A DNA stretch of 64,000 nt from Microbacterium hominis (lineage in GTDB: Bacteria > Actinomycetota > Actinomycetes > Actinomycetales > Microbacteriaceae), in assembly GCF_013282805.1 (NCBI RefSeq), contig NZ_CP054038.1:372001-436000 (forward strand), written 5' to 3'. Under the pieces are notes generated by a model. That model made no database searches. It was not told where the DNA came from and saw nothing but the letters and a program-made list of their open reading frames with translations. Made by a program: the position numbers and the translations under genes. Shown piece after piece: positions 56,797 through 64,000 of this stretch. How positions within the stretch are numbered: the first letter of the stretch is position 1; every line of letters starts with the position of its first letter.

Positions 56797-56860
56797 CGAT
56801 CCAACCAAGAGGCGCAGCGCGGCACCGAGGCTGCGCGCCACACCCGAAGGGATTGCAAGC

Positions 56861-58159
56861 GTGAAACTCTCCAAGAAGCGGATGTTCGGCGGAGCAGCCG
56901 TACTCAGCACCGGAGCCCTCGTTCTCGCCGGCTGTGCCGGCTTCGGCGGCGGCGGGGGCACCGACTCGCAGTCGCTCACATTCACCACATGGGGGAGCGA
57001 GGCCGAAGAGATCCAGTTTGCCGCTCTCATCGACCAGTTCGAGGCCGAGAACGACGGCGTCACCATCGATCTCAACGTCGTTCCCTATGAGGGCATGTTT
57101 TCGAGTGTCGACGCGCAGCTCGCATCGGGTGACGCGCCCGACATCTTCCGTGTCGATTACGGAAACCTGGGCGTCTACTCCAGCCAGGATCAGCTGCTCG
57201 ACCTCAGCCCGTACTTCACCGACGAAGAGATCGATGACTTCGTTCCGGCGATGTGGGAGGGGATCTCCTACGACGGAGCCCCGTACGGCGTGCCGCACCA
57301 GACGGATGTGTCGGCCCTTCTTGTCAACACCGCGATGGTTGAATCCGCCGGCATCGATCCCTCGACCTTCCCCACGACCCAGGACGACGCGTGGACGTGG
57401 GAGGAGTTCGCGAATGTGGCGGAGCAGCTGCGCGCCGGACTCCCCGCCGACAAGTATCCGTTCGTGTACAACTGGCAGCTCGGCGGAGCACCGCGCTGGC
57501 TGAGCTGGCTCTTCCAGACCGGCGGCACCTTCATCGGTGAGGACGGCGCATCGGCGACGATCAACTCAGCGGAGGGAGAGCGCGCGCTCGACTTCACGAG
57601 GAGCTTCTTCGAGAACGAGTGGGTTCCGCCCACCAGCTCGACCAAGGGAACGGTCTACGCCGACAACCTGTTCACTGAGCAGACAGCGGCCATGGCATTC
57701 GTCGGTTCGTTCCTGGTGCCTGACCAGGACTTCCTCAACGAATTCGAGTGGACCGCCATCCCGATGCCCCGTGACGCGCGAGGCGCGACGGATCTCGGCG
57801 GCAACGCGCTCGTCGCGACGAAGGATGCCGCGAATCCCGAGTTGGCTGCCGAGTTCCTGAAGTTCATGGTGTCCGCCGAGGCGATGTCGGCATTCTGCGC
57901 GGCCACGAATGAGCTGCCGACGCGTCTCGACCTCGCGGGCGACGCCGTGAAGTTCGATATCCGCCCCGATGTCATGCCGGTGTTCGTCGACCAGGCTGCC
58001 ACGATCGAGGCGAGTGATGTCGCGCAGCTCACTTCGCCCGGAATGGCGGCGATCAACACGGCGCTGCAGGACCAGCTCGAGGCCGCGTTCCTCGGAGGCC
58101 AGTCCACCGCCGACACGCTGGCGAACCTGGAGCAGGCGATCCAGGAAGCGATCAACTGA
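56861..58159 (+). CDS. Sugar ABC solute-binding lipoprotein, family 1
   Basis: The product is 432 residues. Basic KLSKKR, a hydrophobic stretch and the lipobox LAGC (Cys25) give a lipid-anchored protein. The mature part begins after a Gly-rich linker with SLTFTTWGSEAEE and has FEAENDGVTIDLNVVPY, SGDAPDIFRVDY and FVGSFLVPDQD, as in SBP_bac_1 sugar binders. GTG 56861 with AAGGG about ten bases upstream is preferred to an earlier in-frame ATG at 56786, which lies before any ribosome site. The stop overlaps the permease start. Confidence 0.92.
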   Translation: MKLSKKRMFGGAAVLSTGALVLAGCAGFGGGGGTDSQSLTFTTWGSEAEEIQFAALIDQFEAENDGVTIDLNVVPYEGMFSSVDAQLASGDAPDIFRVDYGNLGVYSSQDQLLDLSPYFTDEEIDDFVPAMWEGISYDGAPYGVPHQTDVSALLVNTAMVESAGIDPSTFPTTQDDAWTWEEFANVAEQLRAGLPADKYPFVYNWQLGGAPRWLSWLFQTGGTFIGEDGASATINSAEGERALDFTRSFFENEWVPPTSSTKGTVYADNLFTEQTAAMAFVGSFLVPDQDFLNEFEWTAIPMPRDARGATDLGGNALVATKDAANPELAAEFLKFMVSAEAMSAFCAATNELPTRLDLAGDAVKFDIRPDVMPVFVDQAATIEASDVAQLTSPGMAAINTALQDQLEAAFLGGQSTADTLANLEQAIQEAIN

Positions 58160-59100
58160 TGACTGCCGTGTCCGCCCGAGGCCGGGAGAGCGCCCCGGCG
58201 CCCGTCCGGCCCCGGGCGGCGCGCCGCGCCGCGCGCCTGAGGGAATCGCTCACCGGCTGGGGTTTCATCGGCCCGAACTTCATCCTGCTCGCGCTGTTCA
58301 TGTTCTTCCCCATCCTGTGGGCGCTGCAGCTGTCGTTCCAGGAGACGCAGGGCTTCGGCGACCCGGAGTGGGTAGGGCTTGACAACTACATCCGGATGAT
58401 GACCGACCCGGTCTTCTGGCAGAGCATGGGCAACACGCTCGTCTTCGTGATCGTGACCGTTCCGATCGACATGATTGCGGGACTCGGTCTCGCCGTTCTC
58501 CTGAACTCCGTCCTCCCGGCACGTGGCATCTGGCGCACGGTCATCGTGCTGCCGATGGTGATCTCGGGCGTGGCATCCGGCCTCATCGCAGTGGCGCTGT
58601 TCTACCAGAGCAACGGACTCATCAACAAGATCCTCGTCGCGATCGGCCTCGAGCCGATCTCGTGGCAGTCCGACGGCACCGCCGCGATGATCTCCGTCAT
58701 GATCGCAGCAGTGTGGCTGCGGGTCGGCTTCAACATGATCATCTACCTGGCGGGGCTCCAGGGCATCTCGCCCGAGCTCTACGAGGCGGCCCGCATCGAT
58801 GGCGCCAGCCGGTGGCAGCAGTTCCGTTCGGTCACCGTGCCGCTGGTCGGCCCGAGCACGTTCTTCCTGCTCATCATGAACGTCATCGCGTCTTTCCAAG
58901 TGTTCGACATCATCTTCGTCATGACCGGGGGAGGCCCGGGCAACGCGACATCGGTGCTCGTCACCTATGCCTACCGCAACGGCTTCCAGATCCGCGAGCA
59001 GGGCTACGGTGCCGCGATCGGCATCGTCATCCTCATCATCACGCTCATCTTCACGTTCATCCAGTGGAAGACGAGCCGTACCCGCGACACGGTCGAGTAG
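58159..59100 (+). CDS. Sugar ABC permease, MalF/UgpA type
   Basis: The product is 313 residues with six helices after a basic N terminus. GWGFIGPNFILLALFMFFPILWALQLSF is the typical first helix. The EAA loop is ELYEAARIDGASRWQQFRSVTVP. GGPGNATSVLVTYAYRNGF is conserved in this family. It overlaps the binding-protein stop by one base; the second permease starts 9 bases on. Confidence 0.93.
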   Translation: MTAVSARGRESAPAPVRPRAARRAARLRESLTGWGFIGPNFILLALFMFFPILWALQLSFQETQGFGDPEWVGLDNYIRMMTDPVFWQSMGNTLVFVIVTVPIDMIAGLGLAVLLNSVLPARGIWRTVIVLPMVISGVASGLIAVALFYQSNGLINKILVAIGLEPISWQSDGTAAMISVMIAAVWLRVGFNMIIYLAGLQGISPELYEAARIDGASRWQQFRSVTVPLVGPSTFFLLIMNVIASFQVFDIIFVMTGGGPGNATSVLVTYAYRNGFQIREQGYGAAIGIVILIITLIFTFIQWKTSRTRDTVE

Positions 59101-59109
59101 GGAACCCTG

Positions 59110-60021
59110 ATGGCTCAGACAACTACGCTCCTCGAGATCGCCGAAGCAGACATGCTCGGCGAACGCAAGGCGAAGCGACTCCAGCGCCGCCGGCGCCGCC
59201 GGCAGGGCGACCGCAAGGGCATCGTCTGGCGCACCTTGATCGCGGTCGTTGTGTGCGTGATCGTCGTCTTCCCGCTCTACTGGATGCTGGTGATGGCCTT
59301 CTCCCCGCGAGGAGAGGTCTTCTCGGCCGAACTCCGACTGTGGCCAAGCGAGATCACACTCGACAACTTCGACCGGATCTTCCGGCGGTTCAACGTGTTC
59401 CTGTGGTTCCAGAACTCGGTCGTCATCAGCCTGTTCGTCACCACGCTGACGGTGATCGTGAATCTGCTGGCCGGATACGGATTCGCGCGGCTGAAGTTCC
59501 GCGGACGCAACGCGATCTTCCTCCTCACCCTCGCGACGATGATGATCCCGGTCCAGGCGATCATGGTCGCCCAGTTCAAGCTGGTGTCGGGGCTCGGGAT
59601 CTACGGAACATACTGGGGAGTCATCCTGCCGGGTGCGGCTGCCGCGTTCGGCATCTTCCTGGCTCGCCAGTTCTTCATCAGCATCCCCGAAGAGATCCTC
59701 GAAGCGGCGAAGATCGACGGCGCGGGCCAGCTCCGGACGTTTCTGCAGGTCGTGCTGCCTCTATGCAAGCCGCTGATCGCGGTGCTCACACTGCTGACGC
59801 TGATGGGGAGTTGGAACGATTTCGCCTGGCCGCTCATCGCGTTGAAGGACAACGACCTCTTCACCCTGCCGATCGGCCTGCTCTTCCTCAAGAACCAAGC
59901 GGCACCCGACTACGAGGCCATCATGGCGCTGGCTCTCATCTCGGTCCTCCCGATGGTGATCCTGTTCCTCGCCTTCCAGCGCTACTTCGTCCAGGGCTTT
60001 GCCCGGAGTGGAATCAAATGA
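59110..60021 (+). CDS. Sugar ABC permease, MalG/UgpE type
   Basis: The product is 303 residues with six helices. After a very basic stretch (KRLQRRRRRRQGDRKG) come LIAVVVCVIVVFPLYWMLVMAF, YGFARLKFRGRN, and the EAA loop EILEAAKIDGAGQLRTFLQVVLP, then GSWNDFAWPLI. No ATPase gene is in the locus, so a shared MsiK-type ATPase elsewhere must energise it, as is usual in actinobacteria. The stop overlaps the dehydrogenase start (ATGA). Confidence 0.93.
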   Translation: MAQTTTLLEIAEADMLGERKAKRLQRRRRRRQGDRKGIVWRTLIAVVVCVIVVFPLYWMLVMAFSPRGEVFSAELRLWPSEITLDNFDRIFRRFNVFLWFQNSVVISLFVTTLTVIVNLLAGYGFARLKFRGRNAIFLLTLATMMIPVQAIMVAQFKLVSGLGIYGTYWGVILPGAAAAFGIFLARQFFISIPEEILEAAKIDGAGQLRTFLQVVLPLCKPLIAVLTLLTLMGSWNDFAWPLIALKDNDLFTLPIGLLFLKNQAAPDYEAIMALALISVLPMVILFLAFQRYFVQGFARSGIK

Positions 60022-61022
60022 CCCTCAGTTACCTGTGCACCCTCGATCTGCCCGACGAGTGGTTCACCGAACTCGCCGACCGTCTTCCTGACGTGCAGAT
60101 CCACCGATCGGCGGGACAGGACGCGTCGTCCGAGGTGCTCGCCGAGCTCGACATGCTCCACACCAGCGAGTGGTTCCCCGAGGCATCCGCCGTACCGTCG
60201 CTGCGGTGCGTGCAGCTCGACACCTCCGGTGTCGACCACGTGCGCACGACCTCGCTCTGGGACACCCGCATCCCTATCGCCACCCTCGGCGGCATCGCGC
60301 CGGTGCCGATGGCCGAGTACGCGATGATGACGATCCTCGAGCTCTCGCACCGGATGCCGCTCATACAGCGGCTGCGCGACACGCGGTCGTGGCCGTCCAA
60401 CGCCGACCGGCTCGCGCACCTCACACCGCGGCGGCTCGAAGGGGCCACGGTGGGGATCGTGGGGTACGGGCGGATCGGCCGCGAGATCTCACGTCTCGCG
60501 AACACGTTCGGGATGCGGGTTCTCGGGCTCAAGCGCAGCGTCGCGGCTACCTCCACCGACGCCAAGTTCGACACCGGTCGTCGCGCCGCCGCCGACGACC
60601 CGACCGAACTGTTCCCGATGGACCGCATTGACGATGTGCTCCGCCAGAGCGACATCCTCGTCGTCGTGGTACCGCTCACCGAACTCACCCGCGGCATGAT
60701 CGGCGCCGAGCAGCTCGACGTCCTCCCCGAGGGCGCGCTGGTGGTCAACATCGCACGCGGCGGCATCGTCGACGAAGACGCCCTGCGTACGCGCCTGCGC
60801 GCCGGACGGATCGGCGGCGTCGCGCTGGACGTCTTCGACGAGGAGCCGCTCCCGGCAGACTCGCCGTGGTGGTCTGAGCCCGGCGCGCTGATCACCCCGC
60901 ACGTTGCAGGGCTCGCTCCGCAATATCATGCTCAGACACTCGACCTCGTGGTCGAGAACCTGACCCGGCTCGCCGATGGGCGTCCCGTCCTGAATGAGGT
61001 GGATCGTGTCTCCGGTTACTGA
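60018..61022 (+). CDS. D-2-hydroxyacid dehydrogenase
   Basis: The product is 334 residues. The NAD fold has VGIVGYGRIGREISRLA (GxGxxG, near 150). The catalytic Arg is in VVNIARGGIVDEDAL, the Glu in DVFDEEPLP and the His in LITPHVAG. The N-terminal substrate domain is diverged. The family reduces 2-keto acids or oxidises D-2-hydroxyacids or phosphoglycerate-like compounds; the substrate in this sugar locus is unknown. It overlaps the DeoR start by 17 bases. Confidence 0.9.
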   Translation: MTLSYLCTLDLPDEWFTELADRLPDVQIHRSAGQDASSEVLAELDMLHTSEWFPEASAVPSLRCVQLDTSGVDHVRTTSLWDTRIPIATLGGIAPVPMAEYAMMTILELSHRMPLIQRLRDTRSWPSNADRLAHLTPRRLEGATVGIVGYGRIGREISRLANTFGMRVLGLKRSVAATSTDAKFDTGRRAAADDPTELFPMDRIDDVLRQSDILVVVVPLTELTRGMIGAEQLDVLPEGALVVNIARGGIVDEDALRTRLRAGRIGGVALDVFDEEPLPADSPWWSEPGALITPHVAGLAPQYHAQTLDLVVENLTRLADGRPVLNEVDRVSGY

Positions 61023-61785
61023 ACCACTGCTCGGACCCAAGCGTCAGCGTGAGCTGCTCAACTACATCCGCACATACGGTGCGGGTTCGGTGAATGAGAT
61101 GGCGCGTCTGCTCGGCGTGAGCGCATCAACGGTGCGCCGCGATCTCAACGAGCTCCAGGAACGCGGTCTCATCGAACGCGTCCACGGCGGCGCGGCGCAG
61201 GTGAGCGACGACGTGGAACCGCTTCGCCCCCTCCGCGAGGTCTCGTACGCGGAGGAGAAGCGCCGTATCGGCGCGGCGGCCGCGCGACACGTCGGCGACA
61301 ACTCGACGGTGCTCATCACCGGCGGAACCACCACCGAGGCGATGCTTCCGCACCTCGGAGCCGTCCGCGGATTGACGGTCCTCACCAACAGTCTTCCGGT
61401 CGTCAACCGCCTCTCGCAGTATCCCGACCTCGGGATCGTCGTGCTCGGTGGGCTCCTGCGCCGCGAAGAGATGTCGCTGCTCGGACATCTGACAATCGCG
61501 GGGCTCGACGAGTTCGGCATCGACCAGGTCTTCACCGGCGCCTTCGGCATCGACCCCGACACCGGGCTCACCGGTACGAACCTCAGCGAGACGCAGACCG
61601 ATCGCTCCCTGAGTTCATCGGCGCGTGAGCTGATCGTGCTCGCCGACCACGGCAAGCTCGGACAGCGCGGACCGGCGCGGCTCGCGCCGACGAGCGCCAT
61701 CACCACTCTCATCACCGATGACGCCGCCGACGAGGACCTCGTCGCACGCTTCCGCACCGCGGGGGTGAACGTCGAGACATGCTGA
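61006..61785 (+). CDS. DeoR-family regulator
   Basis: The product is 259 residues. The N-terminal helix-turn-helix is RQRELLNYIRTYGAGSVNEMARLLGVSASTVRRDLNELQERGLIERVHGG (HTH_DeoR). The effector domain (about 80-235) has ITGGTTTEAMLPHL, LTVLTNSLPVVNRL and VLADHGKLG, the sugar-phosphate-sensing fold of AgaR/GlpR-type proteins. GTG 61006 is chosen as it follows GAGGTGG. It likely controls the divergent locus through the site near 56735-56765. Confidence 0.92.
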   Translation: MSPVTEPLLGPKRQRELLNYIRTYGAGSVNEMARLLGVSASTVRRDLNELQERGLIERVHGGAAQVSDDVEPLRPLREVSYAEEKRRIGAAAARHVGDNSTVLITGGTTTEAMLPHLGAVRGLTVLTNSLPVVNRLSQYPDLGIVVLGGLLRREEMSLLGHLTIAGLDEFGIDQVFTGAFGIDPDTGLTGTNLSETQTDRSLSSSARELIVLADHGKLGQRGPARLAPTSAITTLITDDAADEDLVARFRTAGVNVETC

Positions 61786-62636
61786 CCTCCGCAGCCCGTC
61801 TTCTGGAGCCGGGCGCGGGCACGAGCGTGCCCGCGATTGCCGCTTTCAATGTCATCACGCTCGAGTATGCCGAGGGGATCGTCCTCGGCGCCGAGCGCGC
61901 AGGACTCCCCGTCCTGCTGTCCGTCAGCCACAACGCGGTGCGCTTCCACGGTGCGCTGGCGCCGATCGCGAAGGGATGCCTCGCGCTCGCCGAGGCTTCG
62001 TCGGCGCCCGTCGGACTCCACCTGGATCATTGCGAGGACGCCACGCTCGTAGAAGAAGCCGCGATGCTCGGGTTCGGTTCGGCGATGTTCGACGCATCCA
62101 CTCTGCCGTACGCTGAAAACCTCGCGCGGACCGCCGCTGTCGCAGCGCGCGGACACGAACTCGGAATCTGGGTGGAGGCGGAGCTCGGCGAGATCGGCGG
62201 GAAGGACGGTGCACACGCGCCGGGGGTGCGCACCGACCCGGCCGAGGCGGCCGGCTTCGTCGACGCGACCGGCGTCGACGGGCTCGCTGTCGCGGTGGGC
62301 ACCTCTCACGCGATGACCGAGCGCACCGCCCACCCCGACACCGCCCTGATCGCCCGGATCGCGGCCGAGGTGCCGGTGCCCCTCGTGCTGCACGGTTCCT
62401 CGGGCGTGCCGGATGAGGACATAGCCGCGGCCGTCGCCGCCGGCATCCGCAAAGTGAACGTCGGCACCCAGGTGTCGGCGGCGTACACGCGCGCCCTCGT
62501 CACCGGGCTCGGCCCCGGCCCGGACCCCCGCAAGGCCCTCGCCGCGGCGCGCTACGCGATCGCCGACGACGTCGAGCGCTTGCTGCGCGTCATCTCGACG
62601 CACTCTTCCCTCTCTGCGACCTCCGTCGTTTCCTGA
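61779..62636 (+). CDS. Class II ketose-bisphosphate aldolase
   Basis: The product is 285 residues of the zinc-dependent FbaA/GatY/KbaY family. AAFNVITLEYAEGIVLGAE is the N-terminal motif. GLHLDHCED has the metal His and catalytic Asp (near 80). EAELGEIGGKDG follows, then zinc His in VAVGTSHA and VLHGSSGVPDEDI. KVNVGTQ binds phosphate. It should cleave a ketose bisphosphate such as tagatose 1,6-bisphosphate, but substrate choice is not visible. It overlaps the DeoR stop by 7 bases. Confidence 0.92.
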   Translation: MLTSAARLLEPGAGTSVPAIAAFNVITLEYAEGIVLGAERAGLPVLLSVSHNAVRFHGALAPIAKGCLALAEASSAPVGLHLDHCEDATLVEEAAMLGFGSAMFDASTLPYAENLARTAAVAARGHELGIWVEAELGEIGGKDGAHAPGVRTDPAEAAGFVDATGVDGLAVAVGTSHAMTERTAHPDTALIARIAAEVPVPLVLHGSSGVPDEDIAAAVAAGIRKVNVGTQVSAAYTRALVTGLGPGPDPRKALAAARYAIADDVERLLRVISTHSSLSATSVVS

Positions 62637-62655
62637 CGCCCCCGAAAGGAGCATC

Positions 62656-63030
62656 ATGTCCGCCACCGTGAGCGGTCCGACCTCGCACGCCGATGAGCCC
62701 AGCGCCGCCGAACTCCTCGCCGCCGACGACATCGTCGGGCTCATGCGGGCCTGTCACGACCGCCGTCTCGAACGCGAAGGCATCCCGATGGTGCTTGGCT
62801 TCGTCGACGAACGCCGTGAGATCCCCGTGAACTCCGACGCAGCCCAGCTCGCCGAGGGCACGGCGTTCGCCGACGTCTTCGACCGCTACTCCGCGGCGCT
62901 CGTCCCGTGGGCGCGTGACGACGACGAGGGCGCCGTCATCACAGCGATGCAGGTGCTCGCCTACACCCACTTCGCGCCCGAAGCCCGTCCGATCACGGAT
63001 GCCGCGGCATCCGTCGCCGAAGGAGTCTGA
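62656..63030 (+). CDS. Unknown 124-residue protein
   Basis: GAAAGGAG precedes ATG 62656. The chain is acidic, with ELLAADDIVGLMRACHDRRLEREGIPMVLGFVDERREIPVNSD and a final helix (VITAMQVLAYTHFAPEARP). No signal or membrane helix. I do not recognise the family. It sits between the aldolase and a CE4-like gene (1-base gap), so it is part of the same operon. Confidence 0.7.
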   Translation: MSATVSGPTSHADEPSAAELLAADDIVGLMRACHDRRLEREGIPMVLGFVDERREIPVNSDAAQLAEGTAFADVFDRYSAALVPWARDDDEGAVITAMQVLAYTHFAPEARPITDAAASVAEGV

Positions 63031-63031
63031 C

Positions 63032-63712
63032 ATGACCCGCCCCTCTTTCGCCGCGCAGCGGGAGCAGCTGCGCCGAGGCCATTTCATCCGTGTCGTGAAC
63101 TACCACTCGACGCCCAATGGCGCCCGGGACGAGCTCGCGAAGGAGCTCGCCGGATTCGCGCGCGACTACGCACCCGTCACACTCGAGGACCTCGACCAGC
63201 TGTTCGAGACCGGCACGTGGCACAAGGAAAAGCCGGGCCTCATCCCCGTCTTCTACGAGGGGTACCGCAACTCGGCGACGGTGGCGGCGCCGCTGTGCGA
63301 CGAGCTGGGGATCACCGGCTGGTTCCCGATCGCCACGTCGTTCGTCGACTGCGATCCCGAATACCAGGAAGCGTTCGCTCGTGCGCACTGGATCTCGCTC
63401 GTCGAGGAGGACACCCGCGGCGGGCGCATCGCGATGAACTGGGACGAGGTACACGACCTGTCCAAGCGGCACGTCGTCTACCCGCACACGGCCCACCACG
63501 AGGGTTTCGACTCGGCGGTGTCGGATGCCGACATCCAGCGCGAAGTGGTCGACTCCAAGCGCGCGCTCGAGGCGGTCACCGGTCAGGAGGCACCGGCGTT
63601 CGTGTGGCTGCACGGCTCCTCGTACGGACAGAGCCCGCGTCATGACGCGGCGGTGAAGGACGCCGGATACCGCTACCAGTTCGCCAACACGATGATCCAC
63701 CGCGTGAACTGA
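63032..63712 (+). CDS. CE4-like polysaccharide deacetylase, degenerate motif
   Basis: The product is 226 residues, cytosolic. The overall run FIRVVNYHSTP, then a loading helix, PVFYEGYRNSATVAAPLCDELGITGWFPIAT and the His-rich VVYPHTAHHEGF resembles NodB-fold deacetylases of the YHS...FDDGY type. Motif 1 (normally F-D-D-G) reads F-Y-E-G, so the catalytic base Asp and metal Asp are altered. It may be inactive, or use Glu. AAGGAG is ahead of ATG 63032. It is the last gene of the forward arm. Confidence 0.65.
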   Translation: MTRPSFAAQREQLRRGHFIRVVNYHSTPNGARDELAKELAGFARDYAPVTLEDLDQLFETGTWHKEKPGLIPVFYEGYRNSATVAAPLCDELGITGWFPIATSFVDCDPEYQEAFARAHWISLVEEDTRGGRIAMNWDEVHDLSKRHVVYPHTAHHEGFDSAVSDADIQREVVDSKRALEAVTGQEAPAFVWLHGSSYGQSPRHDAAVKDAGYRYQFANTMIHRVN

Positions 63713-63858
63713 CCCTCACGCTCCACCCTCTCGCTCGTCCGCAAGGCCCTTGTTCGTTTGAGCGAGCGCAGCGAGTCGAAACGTCGTGGGGGTGGGGCGT
63801 TCGTCTCGTGGCTTTGCTCCTCGCTCAACGACCGTGGTCGCTCAGCGGTCGTGCCGGG

Positions 63859-64000
63859 TCAGCGCGGTACCCCGAGGTGGCGGATGGCACCGTCACGGTC
63901 GCGCCACGTGAGTTCGGTCGTGCCGCCGGCGCGCGTCGATGTCGCCGCACGCGCGGTCCCGGGCGTGATCTCATCGGCGGCGATTCCGGCTGCGACGATT
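63859..64000 (-). CDS. C-terminal end of a reverse-strand gene
   Basis: From the window end the reverse strand is open for 47 codons (IVAAGIAADEITPGTARAAT...TTELTWRDRDGAIRHLGVPR) to TGA at 63859. Composition is coding-like. The family cannot be told. The 146 bases between 63713 and 63858 hold no gene. Confidence 0.5.
   Translation of the reverse strand, partial: IVAAGIAADEITPGTARAATSTRAGGTTELTWRDRDGAIRHLGVPR

Overview
The window looks like chromosome of a high-GC actinobacterium, most likely Microbacteriaceae (Microbacterium-like). The evidence is very high GC at third codon positions, GTG starts, leaderless promoters of the form TAnnnT-N6-RTG, an actinobacterial ClpC, a DevS/DevR-type two-component pair, cell-wall-binding repeat 2 (CWB2) domains and the style of the sugar ABC operons. 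The genus is inferred from gene content, not from a marker gene.

Layout. 1-2.1 kb: end of a duplicated-domain exported protein and a DUF559-type nuclease gene bracketed by three copies of a palindromic repeat. 2.2-4.7 kb: clpC. 4.8-7.8 kb: a reverse-strand copper cluster (methionine-rich membrane protein, CopC-CopD fusion, YtkA-like membrane protein). 7.8-9.1 kb: a GNAT (Rv2747/ArgA type) and a frameshifted membrane protein. 9.3-16.7 kb: one gene for a 2480-residue membrane- and wall-anchored multicopper oxidase, the most unusual single gene here. 16.8-24.1 kb: SseB-like protein, lipoprotein, radA, lactate dehydrogenase, a DevRS-like sensor pair with a universal stress protein, and an unlisted 57-residue gene.

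24.26-53.92 kb: a tRNA-Ser(CGA) gene whose last 26 bases (to CCA) recur exactly at 38819-38844 and 53893-53918. This defines two tandem genomic islands of 14.5 and 15.1 kb. Island 1 carries IS256 remnants, a small reverse-strand cluster with a nuclease-like protein, and a nucleoside import and salvage regulon (deaminase, LacI regulator, GATase-like protein, purine nucleoside phosphorylase, BMP-type ABC importer, ribokinase, transketolase). Two copies of one 18-bp operator sit ahead of its two transcription units. Island 2 carries a polysaccharide deacetylase and a complete-looking glucuronide route: ABC importer, beta-glucuronidase, glucuronate isomerase, fructuronate reductase, mannonate dehydratase, a gluconokinase-type kinase and a LacI regulator. 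No integrase is visible in either island.

54.2-63.7 kb: an IS256 fragment, then a sugar catabolic locus of divergent arms around one strong promoter region. It encodes a SIS isomerase/deaminase, a PfkB kinase, a tautomerase-like protein, a family-1 ABC importer, a 2-hydroxyacid dehydrogenase, a DeoR regulator, a class II aldolase, an unknown protein and a degenerate CE4-like protein. The set resembles an Aga-type amino-sugar pathway but has extra unexplained members. The window ends in the 3' part of a reverse-strand gene.

Three apparent single-base deletions in G runs (about 9009, 44692 and 54339) break reading frames. They may be sequencing errors or real decay.
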